This document shows, in pieces, positions 44,518-54,223 of a DNA stretch of 64,000 nt (positions are counted from its first letter, which is position 1; every line of letters starts with the position of its first letter). Where the stretch lies: positions 186,001-250,000 of the forward strand of contig NZ_JAJGNJ010000004.1 of NCBI RefSeq assembly GCF_020781835.1, in the 5' to 3' direction. The notes under the pieces were generated by a model that saw only the letters and a list, made by a program, of their open reading frames with translations, was not told the DNA's origin and ran no database searches. The translations under genes and the position numbers were made by a program. Origin of the DNA: Microbacterium testaceum (lineage in GTDB: Bacteria > Actinomycetota > Actinomycetes > Actinomycetales > Microbacteriaceae).

Positions 44518-45480
44518 TCAGTGGACGCGGGGCGCCTTCGGCTTGCCGTCGGCGGTGATCTGCGGGTGGTGGCGGGTCAGTTGGATCACACCCCATGTGG
44601 CGATGGCCCCCGCGATCGCGAAACCGATGAGCGCCCACACGGGCGCGGTCGAGGCCTCGCCGAGCACGGAGAGGCCGATGAGCACCGCGACGATGGGGTC
44701 GATGACGGTGAGACCGGCGATGACCAGATCGGGCGGACCCACCGAGTATGCCGTCTGCACGAAGTAGGCGCCGACGGCGACGGCGGCCAGGAGCGCCACC
44801 ACGCACAGGAGCGTGAGCCACTCGAAGTTGCCGGCCTGGATGCGGCTGATGATGACCTTGGCGAGCGTCGCGACGAAGCCGTAGATGACGCCGGCGGCCA
44901 TGATGTAGAACAGCGCCTGCGCGCGGCGGCGCACGAGCATCCAGAACACGGCGAAGACCACCACGACCACGGCCAGGATGCCGAGGATGATCAGCAGCTC
45001 GCGCGAGGTCACGATGTGCTCGGTGGCGAAGAACGCGGCGATCGTGACGAAGATGAAGATGCCGCCGACGCAGGCGGCGATCGCGATGAGCGACTGGCGC
45101 GTGGGCTTGTGGCGCGAGACGCGGGCGTTCAGGACGGTCGTGATCACGAGGGCGATCGCGCCCAGGGGCTGCACGAGGATCAGCGGTGCCACCGAGAGCG
45201 CCGCGAGCTGGCAGACGATCGCGAGACCGAGCATGATCGTCCCCGCGACCCAGGAGGGACGCGTGAGCAACGAGGTCACCTGCGACCGCGAGAGTCCACC
45301 GGTCGTCTTGCCGGAGAGGCGCTCGACCTTCTGCACGCCTCGATGCTGGTACTGCGCCCCGAACGACATGAACACCGCACCGAGGAGCGCCAGCGGTATA
45401 CCGAGCAGGATGCGGGGATCGCGGAAGACACCGACGAGCTGGTCGATACCGTCGGTGAGGGAGACATCGAGCGGAATCAC
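44518..45480 (-). CDS. EamA/NIPA-like multi-pass transporter (DMT superfamily)
   Basis: 320 residues with about nine hydrophobic helices spread over the full length (for example LGIPLALLGAVFMSFGAQYQ near 25-45, LILVQPLGAIALVITTVLNA near 98-118, ALIGFAIAGAIATWGVIQL near the end). The QPLGAIALV and DPIVAVLIGLSVLGE motifs resemble drug/metabolite and NIPA-type magnesium transporters. Substrate unknown. It is divergent from def across 41 bases. Confidence 0.8.
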   Translation of the reverse strand: MIPLDVSLTDGIDQLVGVFRDPRILLGIPLALLGAVFMSFGAQYQHRGVQKVERLSGKTTGGLSRSQVTSLLTRPSWVAGTIMLGLAIVCQLAALSVAPLILVQPLGAIALVITTVLNARVSRHKPTRQSLIAIAACVGGIFIFVTIAAFFATEHIVTSRELLIILGILAVVVVVFAVFWMLVRRRAQALFYIMAAGVIYGFVATLAKVIISRIQAGNFEWLTLLCVVALLAAVAVGAYFVQTAYSVGPPDLVIAGLTVIDPIVAVLIGLSVLGEASTAPVWALIGFAIAGAIATWGVIQLTRHHPQITADGKPKAPRVH

Positions 45481-45509
45481 CCTCCGACGATAGCCGCCGC
45501 GTCCGCGCT

Positions 45510-45515
45510 TAGGCT
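45510..45515 (+). promoter_or_regulatory. -10 box of def (leaderless)
   Basis: TAGGCT is followed by exactly six bases and then the GTG start of def, so transcription should begin at the start codon. Confidence 0.6.
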
Positions 45516-45521
45516 GGTGAC

Positions 45522-46088
45522 GTGGCCGTTCTCCCTATCCGCATCATGGGCGATCCCGTGCTGCATGCCCCCGCTTCCCCCGTCGGCGAGATCACCGACG
45601 AGATCCGCACCCTCGTCGCCGACATGTTCGAGACGATGGATGCCGCCCCCGGCGTCGGCCTCGCCGCGCCCCAGGTCGGCGTGGGCCTCCGGATCTTCAC
45701 CTACTCGTACGAGGATGACGAGGGTCAGCCGTGGCGCGGGGTCGTCATCAACCCGGATCTGTGGATCCGCCCGCTCGAACCGGGGTACCCCGACCCCGAC
45801 GACGAGTCGGAGGGATGCCTCTCCTTCCCCGGTGAGCGATTCCCGCTCCGCCGGTCGGATGCCGCGCTGCTCACCGGCGTCGACCTGGACGGAACCCCCG
45901 TCCGGATCGAGGTCACGGGCTGGCGGGCTCGGATCCTGCAGCACGAATTCGACCACCTGGACGGGGTGCTCTACGTCGACCGCCTCGATGAGGAGGACAG
46001 CCGTGTCGTGGCGAAGATCGCCAAGAAGCGCAAGTGGGGAAAGCCCGGGGCGTCCTGGATGCCGGGGATCGACGGCATCGACGCGTGA
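45522..46088 (+). CDS. def: Peptide deformylase
   Basis: 188 residues with all three family motifs: GVGLAAPQVG (~44), EGCLSFPG (~98) and QHEFDHLDG (~140), which hold the metal ligands Cys and two His plus the catalytic Glu. It removes the formyl group from new proteins. GTG 45522 lacks a ribosome site but sits six bases after TAGGCT, consistent with a leaderless message. Confidence 0.95.
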   Translation: MAVLPIRIMGDPVLHAPASPVGEITDEIRTLVADMFETMDAAPGVGLAAPQVGVGLRIFTYSYEDDEGQPWRGVVINPDLWIRPLEPGYPDPDDESEGCLSFPGERFPLRRSDAALLTGVDLDGTPVRIEVTGWRARILQHEFDHLDGVLYVDRLDEEDSRVVAKIAKKRKWGKPGASWMPGIDGIDA

Positions 46089-46271
46089 CGCGGTACTGAA
46101 GTCCGCGCGTCGGCGCCCCCTGCTGCGGGATCGAAGCGAGCCGCACGACGATCCCGGGCCGATGACGGCCAGACGGCCCGTCGACGATCTGGTCGGAGAC
46201 GACCTGTCGCAGAGAAGGCTCGCCTGTCAACGGGGACGACGCGGAAACGGGGAACCTGATGCGGTGAGGCC

Positions 46272-46427
46272 ATGAGCGAACAAGACCGCATGCCCATTCC
46301 CGACCCGGCCGCGCAGGACACCGACCGCGAGGACACCTCGATCGTGCCCGATATGGAGGCGGATCCGGCCGAAGCCGAAGAGCATCGCGGGGATGCGCCC
46401 GGCGAACCCACGCACGATCCGCGCTGA
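46272..46427 (+). CDS. Small acidic protein of unknown function
   Basis: 51 residues, starting MSEQDRMPIPDPAAQD and ending GEPTHDPR, with about one third Asp/Glu and many Pro/Ala; probably disordered. GGTGAGG precedes the ATG and a strong hairpin terminator follows 17 bases after the stop, so it looks like a real short transcription unit. No family recognised. The 183 bases before it show no other gene. Confidence 0.55.
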   Translation: MSEQDRMPIPDPAAQDTDREDTSIVPDMEADPAEAEEHRGDAPGEPTHDPR

Positions 46428-46443
46428 TGCGACGCAAAAAGTA

Positions 46444-46468
46444 AGGCCCGGGGTGGAAGCCCGGGCCT
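46444..46468. terminator. Hairpin terminator after the small acidic ORF
   Basis: AGGCCCGGG pairs with CCCGGGCCT around a 7-base loop; it lies between this ORF and the convergent tRNA-Asn gene. Confidence 0.8.
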
Positions 46469-46505
46469 AGGGTGAGAGCCACGTTAGATGGACGCGGATC
46501 TCTCG

Positions 46506-46578
46506 CTCCCCGGCTTGGACTCGAACCAAGAACCTATCGGTTAACAGCCGATTGCTCTGCCAATTGAGCTACCGAGGA
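46506..46578 (-). tRNA. tRNA-Asn (anticodon GTT)
   Basis: Minus-strand 73-base cloverleaf: acceptor TCCTCGG/CCGGGGA, anticodon loop CTGTTAA (GTT), T-loop GGTTCGAGTCC, discriminator G. CCA is not encoded. Confidence 0.95.
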
Positions 46579-46640
46579 TCATGCCCACCTGCCGGCGGGC
46601 AACCAGACGATACTAACAGCACGCGGGCGCGGCGGAAAAA

Positions 46641-47414
46641 TCAGCCGGCCGAAAGACGTCTGTCGGGCGCGCCGCCCGGCGTCCACTGCAGATCGTCCGT
46701 GCCGTGCCCGTGCGCGACGACGTGGCCCGCGCGCAGCACGAGCACGTCGGCATCCAGGTCGCGGGGGACGTCCGCGTCGTTGGTGACCACGAATGCCGCC
46801 ATGCCGCGTTCGTCGCGGCGGCGGGTGATCGCCGTGCGGACCGCCTGGCGGACCTCCACGTCGAGGTTCGCGTACAGGTCGTCGGCGACGAACAGGCGAG
46901 GCTCGAGCACGAGCGCCCGGGCGAGCGCGACCCGCTGCCGCATCCCGGCGCTCAACTCGTACGGGTACTTCGGCGCCGTACCCAGCGGAAGCTCCATCTC
47001 GTCCAGCAGCGTCGCCACTCGCACAGCGAGAGCACGCGCGTCGACGCGGCGATCGCGGGCCGTGATGGGCTCGGAGATGACCTCGGAGACGGTGAGACGT
47101 GCCGGGAGACTCGCTCCGGCCCCCTGGGGCAGGTAACCGGTGTGAAAGGTCCACTCGCGGATCGAGCGTCCCGGGTGCCGGGCCGAGATGCCGTGCACCC
47201 GTGCGTCGCCCCCGACGACGGACAGCCCCTCGTCGGGGCGCCCGGCCAGCATCGAGGCGAGCGAGCTCTTTCCCGATCCCGTGGGTCCCATCACGACGAG
47301 GCTGCGCGCGGCGTCGAGGGTAAGGGTGATTCCGTCGATGACCCGAACGCCGTTGCGGGCGAGGGAGAGGTCATCGGCGCGAATCGCGACAGCGGTGTCG
47401 AGGGACCGGGGCAT
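46641..47414 (-). CDS. ABC transporter ATP-binding protein
   Basis: 257 residues: Walker A GPTGSGKSS (~42), Q-loop HTGYLPQGAG, signature LSAGMRQR (~158, a variant of LSGGQ) and Walker B LFVADDLYANLD (~178). No permease or binding-protein gene is adjacent, so it is either an orphan subunit or works with a distant partner; substrate unknown. Walker B ends in ADD rather than DE, an unusual change that puts Asp where the catalytic Glu sits. ATG 47414 follows GGGAAGGATG. Confidence 0.82.
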   Translation of the reverse strand: MPRSLDTAVAIRADDLSLARNGVRVIDGITLTLDAARSLVVMGPTGSGKSSLASMLAGRPDEGLSVVGGDARVHGISARHPGRSIREWTFHTGYLPQGAGASLPARLTVSEVISEPITARDRRVDARALAVRVATLLDEMELPLGTAPKYPYELSAGMRQRVALARALVLEPRLFVADDLYANLDVEVRQAVRTAITRRRDERGMAAFVVTNDADVPRDLDADVLVLRAGHVVAHGHGTDDLQWTPGGAPDRRLSAG

Positions 47415-47459
47415 GCTGACATCCTTCCCGACCTCCCACGCGGATGCCACCGCGACGCG

Positions 47460-49310
47460 TCAGGATGCCGTGAGTCGTTGCCGGTCGGCGTCCAATTCGC
47501 GCAGTCGCAGCCGCAAACGGCGCCCCTCCTCCGAATCGGCCGGGACGCGTTGGATGCCGCGGAGCAGCTCGTCCTTCTCGCGCTGGAGCTCGCGCACGAG
47601 AAGCCCACGGGCCAGATCATTGGCCGAGGCGACGGCGCCGTCTTCGCTGCGCGCCGGGAAGTCCGCGGTCAGCAGTTCGACGGCGAGCGTACGGAACGGC
47701 TCGCGCACGGCCTCCACGGCCGTGACGGCCCACCCCGGCTGGGAAAGATCGGTGGATGCCAAAGAGCTGCGCACCGCTTCGAGCGCGGGGTGGCCGAAGG
47801 GCGTCTGCAGCGCACGGAGGAACAGGTCGGGCTCGATCCGGTGCCCGTACTGCAGGAACGCCATCATCGCGCCCCGCTCGAGCGCGACATCGCGGGTGTT
47901 CGGCAGTGAGGCGAGCGTCACGGCGACGGCGACGGGCGCGGGTGACGGGGCGGCTCCCCCACGCTGCGAGTCCCGCTTCTCTGCGCGGTCGGCCCCGCGC
48001 GCGGCCCGTTCGACAGCGCTCTGCACCTCGGGGATGTCCAGACCCAGGCGGCGGGCGAGCACGCGGACGTACCCGGGCCGAAGTGCCGGATCGCGGATGT
48101 CGGCGACGATAGGAGCGGCGGCGCGCAACGCCCCCGCCCGCCCCTCGACGCTGGAGAGGTCGAAGTCCTTCAGCCGCTGGTCGATGACGAACTCGAACAT
48201 CGGCGCCTTGGTGTCCATGAGGGCGCGCACCGCCCCGTCGCCGCGCTCCAGACGGAGATCGCACGGGTCGAGCCCCTCGGGGGCGACGGCGACGTACGTC
48301 TGAGCCGCGAACCGCTTCTCATCGGCGAAGGCGCGCAGGGCGGCCTTCTGCCCCGCGGCATCCGGGTCGAACGTGAACACCACCTCGCCCGACGCGCTGT
48401 CGTCGCCCATCACGCGGCGCAGGACCGTGATGTGGTCGCTGCCGAACGCGGTGCCGCACGACGCGATCGCGGTGGTGATCCCCGCGAGGTGGCACGCCAT
48501 GACGTCGGTGTAGCCCTCCACGACGACGACGCGGTGTTCGCGCGAGATGTCCCGCTTCGCCAGGTCGAGGCCGTACAGCACCTGCGCCTTCTTGTAGATC
48601 GGCGTCTCGGGGGTATTCAGGTACTTGGGCCCCTGGTCGTCGTCGTAGAGCTTGCGCGCGCCGAATCCGATGACCTGCCCGGTCACATCGCGGATCGGCC
48701 ACAGCACCCGACCGCGGAAGCGGTCGTACACGCCGCGCTGACCCTGTGACACGAGACCCGCCTGCAGGAGCTCCTCGCGGGAGAATTTCTGTGCGAGCAG
48801 GTGATCCATCAGCGACGACCAGCCCTTGGGGGCGTAGCCGACGCCGAAATGCGCGGCGGCTCCGGCGTCGAACCCGCGATCGCCGAGGAAGCGGCGTGCC
48901 GTGTCGGCCTCGGGAGACATCAGCTGCGCGCGGAAGTACTCCGCCGCCGCGGCGTTGGCGGCGTACAGGCGCGAGCGCCCGGTGGTCTCGGGGGCGGCGC
49001 CGCCGTCCTCGTAGTGCAGCGTGTACCCGACGCGTGCGGCCATCCGCTCGACGGCTTCGGTGAAGGACACGTGGTCCATCGCCCGTAGGAACGAGTACAC
49101 GTCACCCGACTCGCCGCATCCGAAGCAGTGGTAGTAGCCCACCTGGGGGCGTACGTGGAAGCTCGGGCTCCGCTCGTCGTGGAAGGGACACAGTCCCTTC
49201 ATCGAGCCCACGCCGGCGGGCTTCAGCGCGACGCGCTCACCGATGACGTCGGCGATGTTGACCCGCGCCTTGACCTCGTCGATGTCGGCCTGCCGGATAC
49301 GCCCCGCCAT
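47460..49310 (-). CDS. dnaG: DNA primase
   Basis: 616 residues. N-terminal zinc finger [11 protein letters not shown]...CFGCGESGD (~41-68), catalytic core, TOPRIM domain with [11 protein letters not shown] (~262) and FDPDAAG (~312), and a C-terminal helicase-binding part. It makes RNA primers for replication forks. The start codon overlaps the dgt stop (TGATG). dgt-dnaG pairing is conserved in actinobacteria and links nucleotide control to replication. Confidence 0.95.
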   Translation of the reverse strand: MAGRIRQADIDEVKARVNIADVIGERVALKPAGVGSMKGLCPFHDERSPSFHVRPQVGYYHCFGCGESGDVYSFLRAMDHVSFTEAVERMAARVGYTLHYEDGGAAPETTGRSRLYAANAAAAEYFRAQLMSPEADTARRFLGDRGFDAGAAAHFGVGYAPKGWSSLMDHLLAQKFSREELLQAGLVSQGQRGVYDRFRGRVLWPIRDVTGQVIGFGARKLYDDDQGPKYLNTPETPIYKKAQVLYGLDLAKRDISREHRVVVVEGYTDVMACHLAGITTAIASCGTAFGSDHITVLRRVMGDDSASGEVVFTFDPDAAGQKAALRAFADEKRFAAQTYVAVAPEGLDPCDLRLERGDGAVRALMDTKAPMFEFVIDQRLKDFDLSSVEGRAGALRAAAPIVADIRDPALRPGYVRVLARRLGLDIPEVQSAVERAARGADRAEKRDSQRGGAAPSPAPVAVAVTLASLPNTRDVALERGAMMAFLQYGHRIEPDLFLRALQTPFGHPALEAVRSSLASTDLSQPGWAVTAVEAVREPFRTLAVELLTADFPARSEDGAVASANDLARGLLVRELQREKDELLRGIQRVPADSEEGRRLRLRLRELDADRQRLTAS

Positions 49311-50626
49311 CAGGCATCCGCTCCCCGCGGCGGGCGCGCGCCCGGTGCCCAGACGCCGAGCTCGGCGGCATCCACGTCGCCCACGAGCCGCCCGTGCCAG
49401 GCGATGGCGAGCTGGTCGGTGAGGCTCGCCACCTGGTCCACGACGACGCGACGCCGTGCGGTGTCATCGCGTGCCGCGTCGAAGTCCGGCGCGTGCAGCG
49501 TATCGAGTGCCTCGGGGCGGTCCCACAGGGCCGATGCCAGCCGTTTCAGGACCCGCCGCTGCTCGCGGTACAGCGCCTTCCGACCGTCGATCGACACGAC
49601 GGTGGCGCCGATGATGCCCTTGAGCACCGCCATCTCGGCCTCGACGACGCGTGGCACGACGACGTGGGCGCGGTAGCGGGTGAGGTCGCGGACGGCGTAC
49701 GCGTCGCGGGTCGCGGTGGTCGCGGCACGGGCGAAGCGCCCGATGAGGTCGGACGTGAGGTTCTTCAGACGCGCGAGCGCCGGGCGGGAACCGTCGAAGG
49801 AGGCGATCCACTCGGGCAGGCGCATCAGCCGGTACAGCGCGTCCGCGAGCTCGTCGCGCGAGAAGTCATACCCGACCCACGTCTGGATCGCGGTGAGCAG
49901 AGATTCGTGACCGGCCGGCGACGCCAGAGTCGCGGGGTCGATGTACCGGTTGACGACGGCGTCCTCGAAGTCGTGCACCGAGTACGCGATGTCGTCGGAG
50001 AGGTCCATGACCTCCGCCTCGATGCAGCGGACGCGCCCGGGCGCACCGTCGCGCATCCAATGGAACACCGGCTCGTCGTCGGGGTAGACGCCGAACTTCA
50101 ACCGCCCGCCGGGATCGGGGAGCGGTGCATCGACCGTCCACGGGTACTTGCACGTGGCATCCAGGCTCGCCCGGGTGAGATTCAGGCCGAAGGAGTGGCC
50201 GTCGGGATCGATGACCTTCGGCTCGAGGCGCGTCAGGATGCGCAGAGTCTGCGCGTTGCCCTCGAAGCCGCCGATGTCTTCAGCCCACTCGTTGAGCGCC
50301 CGCTCGCCGTTGTGCCCGAAGGGAGGGTGCCCGAGGTCGTGGCTGAGACACGCGGTGTCCACGACGTCCGGCGAGAGCTCGAGCGCGGTGGCGAGCTCGC
50401 GGCCGACCTGCGCGACCTCGAGGGAGTGCGTCAGGCGGTTGCGCGCGAAGTCCGCCGGGCTCGCGGGACTGAGCACCTGCGTCTTGGCCGCGAGGCGGCG
50501 CAGGGCGGCCGAATGGAGCACGCGCGCGCGGTCCCGTGCGAAGTCGTCGCGCTGCGAGCGGTGCTGTTCTTCGTGGAACCGGGCGGCGTCGACGTCGTCG
50601 TACCCGGACGGGCGCGCGACGCTCAC
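49310..50626 (-). CDS. dgt: Deoxyguanosinetriphosphate triphosphohydrolase-like protein
   Basis: 438 residues. HD-domain metal ligands: RLTHSLEV and [16 protein letters not shown] (~residues 62-115), with later [16 protein letters not shown]. It hydrolyses dNTPs to nucleoside and triphosphate, keeping pools balanced. GTG 50626 starts 7 bases after the dus stop; the frame extends further upstream but only as a shadow of dus. It overlaps dnaG downstream. Confidence 0.93.
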   Translation of the reverse strand: MSVARPSGYDDVDAARFHEEQHRSQRDDFARDRARVLHSAALRRLAAKTQVLSPASPADFARNRLTHSLEVAQVGRELATALELSPDVVDTACLSHDLGHPPFGHNGERALNEWAEDIGGFEGNAQTLRILTRLEPKVIDPDGHSFGLNLTRASLDATCKYPWTVDAPLPDPGGRLKFGVYPDDEPVFHWMRDGAPGRVRCIEAEVMDLSDDIAYSVHDFEDAVVNRYIDPATLASPAGHESLLTAIQTWVGYDFSRDELADALYRLMRLPEWIASFDGSRPALARLKNLTSDLIGRFARAATTATRDAYAVRDLTRYRAHVVVPRVVEAEMAVLKGIIGATVVSIDGRKALYREQRRVLKRLASALWDRPEALDTLHAPDFDAARDDTARRRVVVDQVASLTDQLAIAWHGRLVGDVDAAELGVWAPGARPPRGADA

Positions 50627-50633
50627 CGCCGCC

Positions 50634-51800
50634 TCACCCGCCACTGTGGTGAAGCTCCGCGGCCGCGAGAGCGCGGCCCGCCTCGTCACCGATCTCGCGG
50701 GAGTCGAGCCAGCCGTCCGGCAGGGCGGGGCGCTTGGGCGAACCGGCGCGACCGCGCTGTCCTTCGGCAGCCTCACCCGGGTACGGGGCGTCGAGGTCCA
50801 TCGTGGCGAGCAACTCGTCGATCTCGGACAGCGTCGAGGCGGTCGCGAGGCTCGCGCGCAGCTCGCCGCCGACCGGATACCCCTTGAAGTACCACGCGAC
50901 ATGCTTGCGGATGTCACGGCATCCGCGGCCCTCGTCCTCGAAGAACTCGACCAGCAGCTCGGCGTGCCGGCGGAAAGCGCGGGCCACGAACCCGAGCGTG
51001 GCATCGACGGGCTCTCCGGGGGCGGAACCGGGTCGGCCGAGCGCACGGGCGAGATCGCCGAACAGCCAGGGCCGGCCGAGGCACCCCCGGCCGACAACGA
51101 CACCGTCGCAGCCGGTCTCGGCCATCATGCGCACAGCGTCGCCGGCTGACCAGATGTCGCCGTTGCCGAGCACGGGGACGCTCGTCACCGTCTCTTTGAG
51201 CTTCGTGATGGCGCTCCAGTCGGCCGTGCCCGAGTAGAACTCGGATGCCGTGCGCGCGTGCAGCGCGATGGAGGCCACGCCCGCGCCTTCGGCGATGCGT
51301 CCCGCCTCGAGGTAGGTGAGGTGATCGGCGTCGATGCCCTTCCGCATCTTGATCGTGAGCGGGAGGTCGCCCGCGGCCCGCACCGCGCGCTCCACGATCT
51401 CGCGGAAGAGCGTGAGCTTCCACGGCAGTGCGGCACCGCCGCCACGGCGCGTCACTTTCGGCACGGGGCAGCCGAAGTTCAGGTCGATGTGGTCGGCGTG
51501 GTCTTCGGCGACGATCATGCGCACCGCCGCCTCGACGGTCGCCGGATCGACGCCATACAGCTGAATCGAACGCGGCGTCTCGGACTCGTGGTGACGGATG
51601 AGCCGCATCGTGGTGTCGTTGCGCTCGACGAGCGCACGCGTGGTGATCATCTCGCTGACGTAGAGCCCCGCCCCGTACTCGCGGCACAATCGCCGGAACG
51701 CCGTGTTGGTGATTCCGGCCATGGGCGCGAGCACGACGGGCGCGTCGAGTTCGATGGGGCCGATGCGCAGGGGACGCGTCGGGGCCAGTGCCGTGGTCAT
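50634..51800 (-). CDS. dus: tRNA-dihydrouridine synthase
   Basis: 388 residues. FMN-binding TIM barrel: LAPMAGITNTAFRRLCREYG at the start, LNFGCPVPKVTRRGGGAAL with the catalytic cysteine (~107), TIKMRKG, ALHARTASEFYSG and GNGDIWSAGDA. It reduces uridine in the D-loop of tRNAs. ATG 51800 gives the usual start. First gene of a dus-dgt-dnaG run. Confidence 0.94.
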   Translation of the reverse strand: MTTALAPTRPLRIGPIELDAPVVLAPMAGITNTAFRRLCREYGAGLYVSEMITTRALVERNDTTMRLIRHHESETPRSIQLYGVDPATVEAAVRMIVAEDHADHIDLNFGCPVPKVTRRGGGAALPWKLTLFREIVERAVRAAGDLPLTIKMRKGIDADHLTYLEAGRIAEGAGVASIALHARTASEFYSGTADWSAITKLKETVTSVPVLGNGDIWSAGDAVRMMAETGCDGVVVGRGCLGRPWLFGDLARALGRPGSAPGEPVDATLGFVARAFRRHAELLVEFFEDEGRGCRDIRKHVAWYFKGYPVGGELRASLATASTLSEIDELLATMDLDAPYPGEAAEGQRGRAGSPKRPALPDGWLDSREIGDEAGRALAAAELHHSGG

Positions 51801-51870
51801 CGTTCCATTCTCCCAGACCCCGCGCGTCTGCGGTGTCGCGTCCCGCGCGGGGCGGACTGGGGAGGAGGGG

Positions 51871-52563
51871 TCACGCCGAGGCGGCCTCGGGTTCGGCCGA
51901 CGAGGCACGGCGTTCGCCCCAGACCTGACGGGCGATCTGCGTGAACGCCTCGACCGGCTGCGCGCCGCTGACGCCGTACTTGCCGTCGATGACGAAGAAC
52001 GGGACGCCGGTGATGCCGTAGGCCTGCGCCTGTGCCTGATCGGCGCGCACCGCGTTGCGGAAGCGGCCGGAGGTGAGCGCCTCCCGCGCGGCGTCGGCGT
52101 CGAGGCCGATCTCGACCGCGAGCTCGACGAGGTCGTCATCACGACCGACGTGCTTGCCCTCGAGGAAGTACGCCGACATCAGCCGCTCCGAGAGCTCGAG
52201 CTGGCGGCCCTGCTCCTTGGCGAAGTGCAGCAGCTCGTGCGCCTTGACGGTATTGGTGTGCTGAAGGATGTCGAAGCGGTACTCGAGCCCGGCCTGCGCG
52301 GCGACGCCGGTCACGCGATCGAGCATCTCGCGCGCCTGGGTCGGGGAGATGCCCTTGTGCTGCGAGAGATAGTCCACCTCGCCGCCGACGAAATCGACGG
52401 GGGTGTCGGGAGAGAGTTCGAACGAGTGGTACTCGATCTCGACGACGGGTGCGTCGTCGTCATCGGCGGTGGCGGCCAGGCCGTTCTCGAGGTTGCGCTT
52501 GCCGATGTAGCACCAGGGGCAGGCGATGTCACTCCACACGTCGATCTTGATGGCATCCGTCAT
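51871..52563 (-). CDS. DsbA-family (FrnE-like) oxidoreductase
   Basis: 230 residues. Thioredoxin fold with an inserted helical domain and active site SDIACPWCYIGK (CPWC near residue 15-18), then YGITGVPFFVIDGKYGVSGAQ with the cis-proline. No signal peptide, so it is cytoplasmic, unlike periplasmic DsbA. FrnE-type members are linked to thiol stress and polyketide steps. It starts at ATG 52563. Confidence 0.9.
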   Translation of the reverse strand: MTDAIKIDVWSDIACPWCYIGKRNLENGLAATADDDDAPVVEIEYHSFELSPDTPVDFVGGEVDYLSQHKGISPTQAREMLDRVTGVAAQAGLEYRFDILQHTNTVKAHELLHFAKEQGRQLELSERLMSAYFLEGKHVGRDDDLVELAVEIGLDADAAREALTSGRFRNAVRADQAQAQAYGITGVPFFVIDGKYGVSGAQPVEAFTQIARQVWGERRASSAEPEAASA

Positions 52564-52609
52564 GTCGCGTGCAACCTTTCGCGTCCGGGAACTATTCCGG
52601 TAGCGGCAT

Positions 52610-53416
52610 TCATTTCGTCTGCGGGGTGTCGATCGCCCCGCCGAAGCGCCGATCGCGGGAAAGGTAGAGGCCGATCGCGTCCCACAGGTGCGTCCGGCGG
52701 AAGTCGGGCCACAGGGTGTCGAGGAACACCATCTCGGCATAGGCCGACTCCCACAGCAGGAAGTTCGAGGTCCGCTGCTCGCCGCTCGACCGCACGAACA
52801 GATCGACATCGGGCATGTCCGGCTGGTAGAGATTGCGCCGGATCAGCTTCTCGGTGACCGCAGTGGGCTTCAGCCGCCCGGCGGCGATGTCCTCGCCGAT
52901 ACGGCGCATGGCATCCACGATCTCCACGCGGCCGCCGTAGTTGACACACATCGTCAGGGTCAGCACGTCGTTGCCGTCGGTCAGGCGCTCGGCGTGCTGC
53001 AGCTCCTTGATGACCGAGCCCCACAGCCGCGGCTTGCGCCCCGACCACCGGATGCGGACACCCCACTCGTTCAGCTGGTCGCGCCGTCGGTGCAGCACCT
53101 CGCGGTTGAACCCCATGAGGAAGCGCACCTCATCGGGCGAGCGCGACCAGTTCTCGGTCGAGAAGGCGTACACCGACAGGTGCTTCACACCCGCCTGGAT
53201 CGCTCCGGCGACGACGTCGAGCAGAGCCGCCTCACCGGCGCGGTGTCCCTCGATGCGGGTGAGACCCTGGCGGTTCGCCCAACGGCCGTTGCCGTCCATG
53301 ACGATGGCGACGTGCTCGGGCACCGACCCCTGCGGGAAGACCGGCGGGTACTCCCCCGTCCAGTCCAACGGGCGGTACGGGACGGCGTCGCGGTGCGTAT
53401 AGGGCTTCGGGGTCAT
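52610..53416 (-). CDS. uppS: Isoprenyl (undecaprenyl/decaprenyl) diphosphate synthase
   Basis: 268 residues, cis-prenyltransferase family: [16 protein letters not shown] (~36-51, with the metal-binding Asp), [18 protein letters not shown] and the C-terminal [21 protein letters not shown]. It makes the lipid carrier for cell-wall synthesis. The start ATG overlaps the recO stop by 4 bases. recO-uppS is a conserved actinobacterial pair. Confidence 0.95.
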   Translation of the reverse strand: MTPKPYTHRDAVPYRPLDWTGEYPPVFPQGSVPEHVAIVMDGNGRWANRQGLTRIEGHRAGEAALLDVVAGAIQAGVKHLSVYAFSTENWSRSPDEVRFLMGFNREVLHRRRDQLNEWGVRIRWSGRKPRLWGSVIKELQHAERLTDGNDVLTLTMCVNYGGRVEIVDAMRRIGEDIAAGRLKPTAVTEKLIRRNLYQPDMPDVDLFVRSSGEQRTSNFLLWESAYAEMVFLDTLWPDFRRTHLWDAIGLYLSRDRRFGGAIDTPQTK

Positions 53417-54141
53417 CGGCTCGATTCCAAGTGAGAGAGGGAACGGATGCCACGCTCGAGATGGAACTGCGCATAAGCGGCGACGAGGCCCGAGGCGGCC
53501 GCGGTGGTGCGTTCAGGGGCGGCATCCACCACGTCCCACTCCCCCGCGATGAGCGCGCGCAGGAGCCCCACGGTGTCGCGCGCGACGCGCGGCGACCCCG
53601 CGGGCGCGCAGGCCGAGCAGACGACGCCGCCGAGCTGGGCGAGGAAATAGTCGTGCTCCCCGACCGTGCCGCACCGCGCGCATTCGCCGAGGCCCGGTGC
53701 CCAGCCCGACAGCGCCATCGCGCGCAGCAGGTACGAGTCGAGCACGCTCCTCGCCGCATGGTCGCCGCGCGCGAGTGCGCGGAGCCCCCCGACCAGGAGC
53801 AGATATTGCTGCGGGGTGGCCTCGGCCTCGTTCAAACGGTCCGCTGTCTCGACCATGGCGCTGGCCGTGGTGTAACGGTCGTAATGCTGTGCGATGTCGG
53901 CGCCGTAGGCTCCGAGTGACTCGGCCTGCTGCACGATGTCCAGCGTCCGCCCCTGGTAGAGCTGCACGTCGGCGACCATGAAGGGTTCCAGACGCGATCC
54001 GAATCGCGACGACGTGCGCCGCACCCCCTTCGCGACCGCCCGGATCTTGCCGTGGCGGCGGCTGAGGAGAGTGACGATGCGGTCCGCCTCCCCGAGCTTG
54101 TGGGTACGCAGGACCACGACTTCGTCGCGGTAGGTGGGCAC
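53413..54141 (-). CDS. recO: DNA repair protein RecO
   Basis: 242 residues: N-terminal OB fold ([20 protein letters not shown]), helical core, and a four-cysteine zinc finger CARCG...CSAC near residues 150-175. It helps RecA load on SSB-coated DNA. GTG 54141 lies five bases after a minus-strand GATAAT box (54147-54152), so the message may be nearly leaderless. Confidence 0.92.
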   Translation of the reverse strand: MPTYRDEVVVLRTHKLGEADRIVTLLSRRHGKIRAVAKGVRRTSSRFGSRLEPFMVADVQLYQGRTLDIVQQAESLGAYGADIAQHYDRYTTASAMVETADRLNEAEATPQQYLLLVGGLRALARGDHAARSVLDSYLLRAMALSGWAPGLGECARCGTVGEHDYFLAQLGGVVCSACAPAGSPRVARDTVGLLRALIAGEWDVVDAAPERTTAAASGLVAAYAQFHLERGIRSLSHLESSR

Positions 54142-54146
54142 AGTCC

Positions 54147-54152
54147 ATTATC
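54147..54152 (-). promoter_or_regulatory. -10 box of recO-uppS
   Basis: GATAAT on the minus strand ends five bases before the recO GTG. Confidence 0.5.
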
Positions 54153-54223
54153 CGCCCGCGAGGCCGGGAGTCGGCTGCGCGGCGCGCACGGCCGATCATG
54201 CCCGCCGCGGGAGAATGGATGCC

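Noticed and set aside
44370..46578. tRNA genes as attachment sites for the integrase element
   Set aside because: They lie over 30 kb from the integrase and show no duplicated 3' ends near 13.9 kb.
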